From Deltaproteobacteria bacterium (GTDB taxonomy: Bacteria > Myxococcota_A > UBA796 > UBA2385): DNA of 6,545 nt. The stretch lies in assembly GCA_015489145.1 (NCBI GenBank), contig WGAH01000774.1, positions 1 to 6,545 of the forward strand, in the 5' to 3' direction. The notes below the pieces were generated by a model, which did no database searches, was not told the origin of the DNA, and was given only the letters and a program-made list of their open reading frames with translations. Positions 1 to 4,620 of this stretch are shown one piece after another (the first letter of the stretch is position 1; each line of letters begins with the position of its first letter). The position numbers were made by a program, and so were the translations under genes.

Positions 1-94
1 CAGCGGCGGCGGGCGCCGGCTCCCGGGGCGCGGGAGGGCGACACGCCAGGAGCAGCGAGGCGGCGACGAGGAGGACGGGAGGACGGGGACACAT
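1..94 (-). CDS. Lipoprotein, N-terminal fragment (runs off the left edge)
   Basis: Only the first 31 codons are present and the frame is open to the window edge. From the ATG at 92-94 the peptide is a textbook bacterial lipoprotein signal: a short n-region with one Arg (residue 4), a hydrophobic core from Val7 to Leu16 and a lipobox Leu-Leu-Ala-Cys with the lipidated Cys at residue 18. A Pro/Ala-rich linker follows, typical of the flexible tether of envelope lipoproteins. A GGAAG sequence ends 9 bases upstream of the ATG and could be the ribosome binding site. The gene is divergent from guaB with 130 bp between the two starts. The mature domain lies outside the window, so no function can be given. 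The residue after the lipid Cys is Arg, not Asp, so by the E. coli rule it would go to the outer membrane. The signal-peptide pattern is clear; that this is an expressed gene is inference from so short a stretch. Confidence 0.6.
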   Translation of the reverse strand, partial: MCPRPPVLLVAASLLLACRPPAPREPAPAAA

Positions 95-130
95 CGCGCC
101 CGGCTTCCGTAGCCGCGGGAGCCCCCGGCA

Positions 131-151
131 GCCAGGGCGGCCCGGCCTGGC
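131..151. repeat. Short inverted repeat in the divergent intergenic region
   Basis: GCCAGG at 131-136 and CCTGGC at 146-151 form a perfect 6-bp inverted repeat around a 9-base centre. It lies between the lipoprotein start at 94 and the candidate guaB promoter at 169-197. It could be an operator half-site pair or chance in such GC-rich DNA; nothing else in the sequence separates these. The rest of 95-224 contains no gene. Confidence 0.2.
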
Positions 152-168
152 GCGGGGCGAGCCGCGCC

Positions 169-197
169 TTGCCGGGGCGATCCCCCTCGGCTATCCG
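169..197 (+). promoter_or_regulatory. Candidate housekeeping promoter of guaB
   Basis: TTGCCG (169-174) and TATCCG (192-197) are separated by 17 bases. This is the right spacing for a sigma-70-type promoter, with a fair -35 match (4 of 6) and a weak -10 match (3 of 6). Transcription would start near 204, giving a leader of about 20 bases that includes the GAGG ribosome binding site at 216-219. Support comes from a similar arrangement upstream of rplC (2492-2520, minus strand). Prediction from pattern only. Confidence 0.35.
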
Positions 198-224
198 CTC
201 CCATCCCCCGCCCGCGAGGTCCCG

Positions 225-1694
225 ATGCTCGACGAAAACGTGCCCGTTGCGCTTACCTTCGACGATGTCCTGCTCACCCCCGCCGCCTCCTCCGTGCTCC
301 CGGCCCAGGTGGACGTCTCGACGCGCCTCGCCCCGGGCCTGCGCCTCGGCATCCCGGTGCTCGCCGCCGCCATGGACACGGTGACCGAGGCCCGCATGGC
401 CATCGCCATGGCCCGCGAGGGCGGCCTCGGCATCATCCACAAGAACCTCCCGGTGGAGCGCCAGGCGGCGGAGGTCCGGCGCGTGAAGAAGGCGATGACC
501 GGCGTCGTGGACGACCCGGTCACCCTGCGTCCCGAGGGAACCCTGCGCGATGCGCGCCGCCTCATGCGCGAGCGGGGGATCTCCGGGCTTCCCGTGGTCG
601 ACGGCGACGGACGGGTGGTCGGCATCCTCACCGACCGGGACCTCCGCTTCGAGGAGCGCCTCGACCGGGAGGTCCGCGAGGTGATGACCCCGGGGGAGCG
701 GCTCGTCACCTGCGCGCCCGGCACGGGGCTCGACGAGGCCCGGCGGCTGATGCAGGCCCACAAGATCGAGAAGCTCCTCGTCGTCGACGGGGACCGGCGC
801 CTGCGGGGCCTCATCACCTTCAAGGACGTGCAGGCCGCCGAGCGGTTGCCGCGGGCGGCCCGCGACGCCCGCGGCAGGCTCCTCTGTGGCGCCGCCATCG
901 GTGTCGGGCCGGACCGGGCCGAGCGGGCGGCGGCCCTCGTCGAGGCGGGGGTGGACGTGCTGGTGGTGGACACGGCGCACGGCCACTCCGAGGGCGTGCT
1001 CCGCGCCGCCGAGGCGGTGCGGGCGGCCCACCCGGACGTGATCCTCGTGGTCGGCAACGTCGCCACCGCGGAGGCGACCCGGGCCTGCATCGACGCCGGC
1101 GCCCAGGTCGTCAAGGTCGGCATCGGCCCGGGCAGCATCTGCACCACGCGCGTCGTGGCGGGGGTCGGCGTGCCGCAGCTCAGCGCGGTGGCCGAGTGCG
1201 CCGCGGTCGCCCACGAGCGCGGCCTGACGATCATCGCCGACGGCGGCATCAAGTTCTCGGGCGACGTGGCCAAGGCCATCGCCGCCGGGGCCGACGCCGT
1301 CATGATCGGCTCCATGCTCGCCGGCACCGACGAGGCGCCCGGCGAGGAGGTGATCTACCAGGGGCGCATCTACAAGGCCTACCGCGGCATGGGTTCGGTG
1401 GAGGCCATGCGCGCCGGCTCCTCGGATCGCTACTTCCAGGAAGGGGGGGACGAGGCCCGGAAGCTGGTCCCCGAGGGCATCGTCGGTCGCGTCCCCCACC
1501 GGGGGCCGGTGGCCGACACCCTGTTCCAGCTCGTCGGCGGGCTTCGGGCGGCGATGGGGTACACGGGCTGCGCCACCGTGCCCGACATGCAGGCCCGCGC
1601 CCGCTTCGTGCGCATCACCTCGGCCGGACTTCGCGAGAGCCACGTCCACGACGTGATCATCACGAAGGAAAGCCCGAACTACCGCCTCGACTGA
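225..1694 (+). CDS. guaB: Inosine-5'-monophosphate dehydrogenase
   Basis: Catalyses the NAD-dependent oxidation of IMP to XMP in the cytoplasm, the committed step of GMP synthesis. The 489-residue product has the usual length and layout: the first part of the TIM barrel, two tandem CBS domains (about residues 95-145 and 155-205) and the rest of the barrel. Visible hallmarks are the phosphate-binding AMDTVTE segment (49-55), DTAHGHS (249-255), GNVAT (278-281), the catalytic-loop SICTTR with Cys306 that forms the covalent XMP intermediate, ADGGIKFSGD (338-347), GSMLAGTDE (362-370) and YRGMGS (386-391). The mobile flap carries the Arg402-Tyr403 dyad used for hydrolysis. The C-terminal region has the expected ESHVHDV and SPNY motifs. 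The ATG at 225 is preceded by GAGG at 216-219 with a 5-base spacer, the same arrangement used by rplC and the lipoprotein gene here. The gene is convergent with rplC, and guaA does not follow it. Nothing suggests truncation or loss of activity. Confidence 0.98.
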   Translation: MLDENVPVALTFDDVLLTPAASSVLPAQVDVSTRLAPGLRLGIPVLAAAMDTVTEARMAIAMAREGGLGIIHKNLPVERQAAEVRRVKKAMTGVVDDPVTLRPEGTLRDARRLMRERGISGLPVVDGDGRVVGILTDRDLRFEERLDREVREVMTPGERLVTCAPGTGLDEARRLMQAHKIEKLLVVDGDRRLRGLITFKDVQAAERLPRAARDARGRLLCGAAIGVGPDRAERAAALVEAGVDVLVVDTAHGHSEGVLRAAEAVRAAHPDVILVVGNVATAEATRACIDAGAQVVKVGIGPGSICTTRVVAGVGVPQLSAVAECAAVAHERGLTIIADGGIKFSGDVAKAIAAGADAVMIGSMLAGTDEAPGEEVIYQGRIYKAYRGMGSVEAMRAGSSDRYFQEGGDEARKLVPEGIVGRVPHRGPVADTLFQLVGGLRAAMGYTGCATVPDMQARARFVRITSAGLRESHVHDVIITKESPNYRLD

Positions 1695-1728
1695 GCGGCG
1701 CCTCTCCACCCGGAGGTCCCGACGACGA

Positions 1729-1752
1729 CGCCCCGGCCGGGGGGCCGGGGCG
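1729..1752. terminator. GC-rich hairpin between convergent guaB and rplC
   Basis: A perfect 10-bp stem (1729-1738 paired with 1743-1752, all G-C pairs) closes a four-base loop (1739-1742). It sits 34 bases after the guaB stop and 24 bases beyond the rplC stop, so it could end transcription from both sides. Neither strand has the run of T that a classical intrinsic terminator needs after the stem, so it may instead act as a 3'-end stabiliser or aid Rho-dependent ending. The hairpin is seen directly; the terminator role is inferred from its place. Confidence 0.45.
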
Positions 1753-1776
1753 CCGGGTGCGCGCCGCGTCGGGCGT

Positions 1777-2433
1777 TCAGTGCTTCTTGACGGCCTTGCG
1801 GACCAGCACCTGGCCGCCGTTGGGGCCGGGGATGCCGCCCTTGATGAACAGCAGGCCGCGCTCGGCGTCGACCTTCACGACGCGCAGGTTCTGGATCGTG
1901 ACCCGGGCGGCGCCCATGTGACCGGCCATGCGCTTGCCCTTGAGCACCATGCCCGGCGTGAGGCGGGTGCCGATGGAGCCGCCGTGACGGAAGTACTCGT
2001 GGGTGCCGTGGGTGCGGAGGAAGCCGCGGAAGCCGTGGCGCTTCATCACGCCGGCGAAGCCGCGGCCCTTGCTGGTGCCGACCACGTCGACCACGTCGCC
2101 CTCGGCGAACACGTCGTCGGGGCCGAGGCGGTCGCCGGGCTTCAGCTCGGCGGCGCGCTCGGCGGTGACGCGGATCTCGCGCAGCCAGCGCACGGGCTCG
2201 ACGCCGGCCCTGGCGAAGTGGCCCCGCATCGGCCGGTTGACGCGGTGGGGCTTCTGGGTGCCGAAGCCGAGCTGGATCGCGTCGTAGCCGTCGGGGCCGT
2301 CGGCGCGCTTCACGGCGACCACCACGTTGCGGCCCGTCTCGACCACGGTGACGGGGATCACCTGGCCGTTGTCGTCGTAGATCTGGGTCATGCCCACCTT
2401 GCGGGCGATGAGACCGGGGTTCAGGTTTGCCAT
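1777..2433 (-). CDS. rplC: 50S ribosomal protein L3
   Basis: Primary rRNA-binding protein of the large ribosomal subunit, needed early in 50S assembly and lying close to the peptidyl-transferase centre. The 218-residue product shows the family pattern throughout: a KVGMTQIYDDNG start (12-23), IPVTVVE (26-32), GHFARAGVEP (71-80), the long internal loop with TSKGRGFAGVMKRHGF (120-135), HGTHEYFRHGGSIG (142-155), TPG..LKGKRMAGHMG (159-174), RVTIQNL..VKVDAERGLLFIKG (177-199) and a basic C-terminus. Position 172 is His where E. coli L3 has the methylated Gln150. The ATG at 2431-2433 is chosen because GAGG (2439-2442) lies 5 bases before it and family homology begins there; a longer in-frame reading from 2520 would add 29 residues of non-L3 sequence. 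Unusually, no rpsJ, rplD, rplW or rplB adjoins it: the upstream neighbour is a lipoprotein gene 91 bp away and the downstream one is convergent guaB. A promoter-like site of its own lies at 2492-2520. Confidence 0.97.
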   Translation of the reverse strand: MANLNPGLIARKVGMTQIYDDNGQVIPVTVVETGRNVVVAVKRADGPDGYDAIQLGFGTQKPHRVNRPMRGHFARAGVEPVRWLREIRVTAERAAELKPGDRLGPDDVFAEGDVVDVVGTSKGRGFAGVMKRHGFRGFLRTHGTHEYFRHGGSIGTRLTPGMVLKGKRMAGHMGAARVTIQNLRVVKVDAERGLLFIKGGIPGPNGGQVLVRKAVKKH

Positions 2434-2450
2434 GGGGACCTCGCATTGGA

Positions 2451-2463
2451 CCCCGCCGCGGGG
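2451..2463 (-). repeat. Small hairpin in the rplC leader
   Basis: CCCCG and CGGGG form a 5-bp stem with a three-base loop, ending about 9 bases before the GAGG ribosome binding site of rplC. It could shape access to that site in the mRNA. It is short, and chance is quite possible in this base composition. Confidence 0.2.
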
Positions 2464-2491
2464 CGGGTTCTTACGACAGGGGTGAGCGCGG

Positions 2492-2520
2492 CTGGTAGCC
2501 CGGGCGGGCCCCCCCGGCAA
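2492..2520 (-). promoter_or_regulatory. Candidate promoter of rplC
   Basis: On the minus strand, TTGCCG (2515-2520) is followed after 17 bases by TACCAG (2492-2497), just past the stop codon of the upstream lipoprotein gene. The arrangement resembles the one before guaB: both read CTTGCCGGGG, ten variable bases, then SGGCTAYC (S = C or G, Y = C or T). This suggests rplC is transcribed on its own with a leader of about 50 bases. The -10 match is weak, so the main support is the similarity between two housekeeping leaders. Confidence 0.35.
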
Positions 2521-2524
2521 GGGC

Positions 2525-3691
2525 TCACAGGCCGGTGAGGCTGATCTGGTAGTCGGGCTCGAGGGTCGCGTTGCTCTGGATGTGGAGGATGTTGGTGTCG
2601 GTGAAGCTCAGGGGCACGTCGACGCAGGCGATGTCGTTGCAGGTGTAGGTGATGGTGCCCGTGGTCGCCCCCCAGGGCGCGACGGTGGTGGCCCCGAGGC
2701 CCGAGAGGGTGAACTCGCCGCCGCTGGTGTCGTTGTTGACGTAGACGTCGGTGATCACGAGGTCGACATCGCTCTCGTTGCGAATCGTGATGCCCTGGGT
2801 GTCGCCGAAACCGAGGGTGCTGAAGAACTCCATCGCGTGGGCGTCGGCGCCGCCGGTGTCGACGGTGATCGTCGGGTCGCAGACGGTGCAGGGCGGCTCG
2901 ACCCCTTCGCCGGCCAGCGCGATGGTGGCCTCGGGGGTGGTGGCGGAGTCGGTGGTGATCGTGAGGGTGGCCGTGTAGCTCTTCTCGTCGTCGGGCTCGA
3001 AGACGACGGTGAGGGTGCGGGTCTCGCCGCCCTCGAGCACCTGGGGGAGGTGGATGTCGCCGGTGGTGGTGAACACCGGGTCGCTGGACACGATGTTCTC
3101 GATGAGCAGGCTGCTGCCGCCGGTGTTGGTGAGGTCGACGTCCATGCTGGAGGAGGAGTTGGTGTCGACCTGGCCGAAGTCGAGGCTGTCGTCGCTCAGC
3201 GCCAGGCCGGGGTCGGCCGTGGGGGTGCCCGTGTCGTCGCCGGACGTCCCGGTGGCCACGCCGGTGAGCGGCACGATGGCGGACTCCTCCTGGCCCGAGA
3301 CCTCGATGGAGAGGGAGCCCTGGTAGGAGCCCGGCGAGACGGGCGCGAAGCCCAGGGTGAGAACGGTGTCCTCGCCGGGGCCCAGGCCGCCCGGCAGGGT
3401 GAGGGCCGACTCGACCCAGAAGCCGGCCTCGCTGTCGCCGTCCACGGTGGCGGCGGTGATCACGAGGGTGCGGTCGGCCTCGCTGTGCAGGGTGACGGTG
3501 GCCGTGGTTTCGCCGCCGGCCTCGATTTCGCCGAAGTCGACGGATGACGGGCTGACGCTGAGCTCGCCCACGGACAGCGCCCCCGTGCCCGTGTCCACGG
3601 CGCCGCCGGTGTCGGCGCCGGGCATGGGGGGGGCGTCCGGGGCGAACGGATCCAGACCGCAGCCGACCAGGAACAGGACGACAGAGCGCAC
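2525..3691 (-). CDS. Lipoprotein with three Ig-like (choice-of-anchor D type) domains
   Basis: Predicted exported, lipid-anchored envelope protein of 388 residues. The start is GTG (3689-3691) with GAGG 5 bases upstream, the same spacing as rplC and guaB here. A very short signal ends in the lipobox Leu-Val-Gly-Cys with Cys11 as lipid site, followed by a Pro/Asp/Thr/Gly linker (about 14-40). Domain 1 (about 43-146) and domain 2 (about 162-263) share the ASH/choice-of-anchor D pattern: SVDFGEIEAGGET or SLDFGQVDTNSSS, then VTL or VDL strands, a GGLGPGEDTVLTLGFAP or LEGGETRTLTVVFEP turn, and a closing PLTGVA or ALAGEG. They are joined by a TG-rich linker (147-161). Domain 3 (about 268-388) keeps the fold pattern (FGDTQGITIRNESD, then GTITYTC, ending ISLTGL) but adds four Cys: 268, 271, 351 and 356. 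Such domains are usually adhesive or scaffolding and carry no catalytic site. The gene follows the barrel gene by 64 bp and may act with it. Family assignment is firm; the role is unknown. The signal is shorter than usual for a lipoprotein. Confidence 0.85.
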   Translation of the reverse strand: MRSVVLFLVGCGLDPFAPDAPPMPGADTGGAVDTGTGALSVGELSVSPSSVDFGEIEAGGETTATVTLHSEADRTLVITAATVDGDSEAGFWVESALTLPGGLGPGEDTVLTLGFAPVSPGSYQGSLSIEVSGQEESAIVPLTGVATGTSGDDTGTPTADPGLALSDDSLDFGQVDTNSSSSMDVDLTNTGGSSLLIENIVSSDPVFTTTGDIHLPQVLEGGETRTLTVVFEPDDEKSYTATLTITTDSATTPEATIALAGEGVEPPCTVCDPTITVDTGGADAHAMEFFSTLGFGDTQGITIRNESDVDLVITDVYVNNDTSGGEFTLSGLGATTVAPWGATTGTITYTCNDIACVDVPLSFTDTNILHIQSNATLEPDYQISLTGL

Positions 3692-3703
3692 GGAGACCTC
3701 GCC

Positions 3704-3733
3704 TTCGGTGCCAACGCAGAAGATAGCACCGAA
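3704..3733. repeat. Inverted repeat TTCGGTGC-N14-GCACCGAA (possible operator)
   Basis: TTCGGTGC at 3704-3711 and GCACCGAA at 3726-3733 are perfect 8-bp inverted copies separated by 14 bases. Their centres are 22 bp apart, about two helical turns, which suits a dimeric repressor. The copies flank the proposed -10 element (3720-3725) of the lipoprotein gene, so binding would block transcription. As RNA it would instead form a hairpin with a 14-base loop ahead of the ribosome binding site. The repeat is seen directly; function is inferred. Confidence 0.45.
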
Positions 3734-3748
3734 CGGGCGGCGTGAACA
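3720..3748 (-). promoter_or_regulatory. Candidate promoter of the Ig-like lipoprotein gene
   Basis: On the minus strand TGTTCA (3743-3748) and TATCTT (3720-3725) are 17 bases apart. The -10 matches TATAAT in 4 of 6 positions, good for this GC-rich DNA; the -35 is weak (3 of 6). It would give a short leader carrying the GAGG site before the GTG start at 3691. The -10 lies between the arms of the inverted repeat at 3704-3733. Confidence 0.35.
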
Positions 3749-3755
3749 GCCGCGC

Positions 3756-4502
3756 TCAGAAGGTGTACTTCAGCGCGCCGGTGATGCTGGTGCCGAGGTC
3801 CCAGCCGATGGCGTAGATCACGTCGGCGTCGACGCCCACCGAGAAGTGCGAGAGCTTGGTGTAGTACTCGAAGGTGGGGCCGACGAGCACGGCGGGGTGG
3901 GCGGCGTTGTGGTAGCCGGGGTCGTAGCCGCCCCAGGTGCCGCTCACGACCTCGTCCTGGTAGTAGGTGGGCTCCATGAGCAGCGGGCTGTAGAGCACGC
4001 CGCCGCCAAGACGGCCGCCGATGCCGACGCGGCGCTGGGGGTAGATCGAGTACTCGAGGGACGCGAGGAAGGTGTAGGTGCGGAGGTCGCCCTCCACGCA
4101 GGGGGCCGCCCCGCCCACGCCCTTGCAGCCGAGGTCGCCCTGGGTCTGGTAGTGGGTGCCGTTGTGGATGCCCTGGTACAGCGACAGCTCCCAGGCCATC
4201 GAGTGGCTGGCCTGGTCGACGAAGTCCTGGCCCACGGCGAGGCCGAGGGAGGTGCCCCAGTTGACGAAGCTGGCGAAGTCGAGGAGATAGCCGGCGCCGC
4301 CGACGTTGGCCTTGGCGTAGGTGCCCTTGACGATCTCGCGGACGACCTCGTCGCGAACCGCCGACTTGCGCTGCTTCCGCTTCTTCTTCTTGGCGCCGTC
4401 CTCGTCGAGCGAGGCGTAGTCGTCGTCCTGCGCGTGCGCCTGCGGAGCGGCGAGCCCGCTCGACACGGCGAGCGTCGCGATGAGGATGTGCCTGGCCTTC
4501 AT
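3756..4502 (-). CDS. Outer-membrane beta-barrel protein, CglE-like
   Basis: Predicted outer-membrane barrel of 248 residues. It has a Sec signal peptide (Lys2 and Arg4, hydrophobic core 6-18, cleavage likely after Ala-His-Ala at 22-24), then an acidic stretch (26-35) and a strongly basic run of nine Lys/Arg/Gln (38-46), both expected in the periplasm. A conserved-looking RDEVVREIVKGTY segment (50-62) precedes alternating amphipathic strands rich in Gly, Tyr and Trp. The protein ends GALKYTF, with the C-terminal Phe248 and alternating aromatic pattern recognised by the BAM complex. Cys126 and Cys135 bracket a Gly/Ala loop and could form a disulfide at the cell surface. The layout resembles the CglE-type barrels of myxobacterial adventurous gliding; the barrel call is firm, the CglE link is from memory of family sequences. 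The ATG at 4500-4502 has only a weak AGGG site upstream. It lies 118 bp after the transducer gene on the same strand, suggesting a joint role. Confidence 0.82.
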   Translation of the reverse strand: MKARHILIATLAVSSGLAAPQAHAQDDDYASLDEDGAKKKKRKQRKSAVRDEVVREIVKGTYAKANVGGAGYLLDFASFVNWGTSLGLAVGQDFVDQASHSMAWELSLYQGIHNGTHYQTQGDLGCKGVGGAAPCVEGDLRTYTFLASLEYSIYPQRRVGIGGRLGGGVLYSPLLMEPTYYQDEVVSGTWGGYDPGYHNAAHPAVLVGPTFEYYTKLSHFSVGVDADVIYAIGWDLGTSITGALKYTF

Positions 4503-4578
4503 GTGCTGCCCTGCTTCTGCTGGGAAAAACTTCGCGGGTCGAGGCGACCGGATGCGTTCCTTACCACGTCGGCGCGGG

Positions 4579-4610
4579 ACCGGCGACGACGACGAGGCGC
4601 CGCCGCCGGT
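4579..4610 (-). repeat. Hairpin between the transducer and barrel genes
   Basis: ACCGGCG (minus strand, 4604-4610) pairs perfectly with CGCCGGT (4579-4585) around an 18-base loop that itself contains GGCGCC. It begins 10 bases after the transducer stop codon. No T run follows, so it is a weak terminator candidate; it could equally be an mRNA stabiliser or a processing site within one operon. The spacer 4503-4620 otherwise holds no convincing feature. Confidence 0.3.
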
Positions 4611-4620
4611 TCACGCGGGC

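Noticed and set aside
191..1327. Long minus-strand open frame opposite guaB
   Set aside because: It is rich in Ala, Arg, Ser and Thr with no domain pattern, and it mirrors the strongly conserved guaB codons. Such frames are common in GC-rich DNA.
2434..2520. N-terminal extension of L3 by 29 residues
   Set aside because: The extra residues do not resemble L3, have no ribosome binding site, and cover the leader with its promoter-like site; GAGG sits at the right distance from the ATG at 2431-2433.
1780..2538. Plus-strand open frame opposite rplC
   Set aside because: Low-complexity Ala/Gly/Asp/His/Val composition and complete overlap with the conserved L3 gene mark it as a shadow.
2582..3547. 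Plus-strand open frame opposite the Ig-like lipoprotein gene
   Set aside because: Gly/Val/Asp/Ala-rich with no recognisable motif, while the minus-strand frame has a lipobox, a ribosome binding site and repeated domains.
4535..4560. GGAAC on the minus strand upstream of the barrel gene as a sigma-E-like -35
   Set aside because: No fitting -10 lies at the expected 15-17 base distance; the nearest TCGAC is too close.
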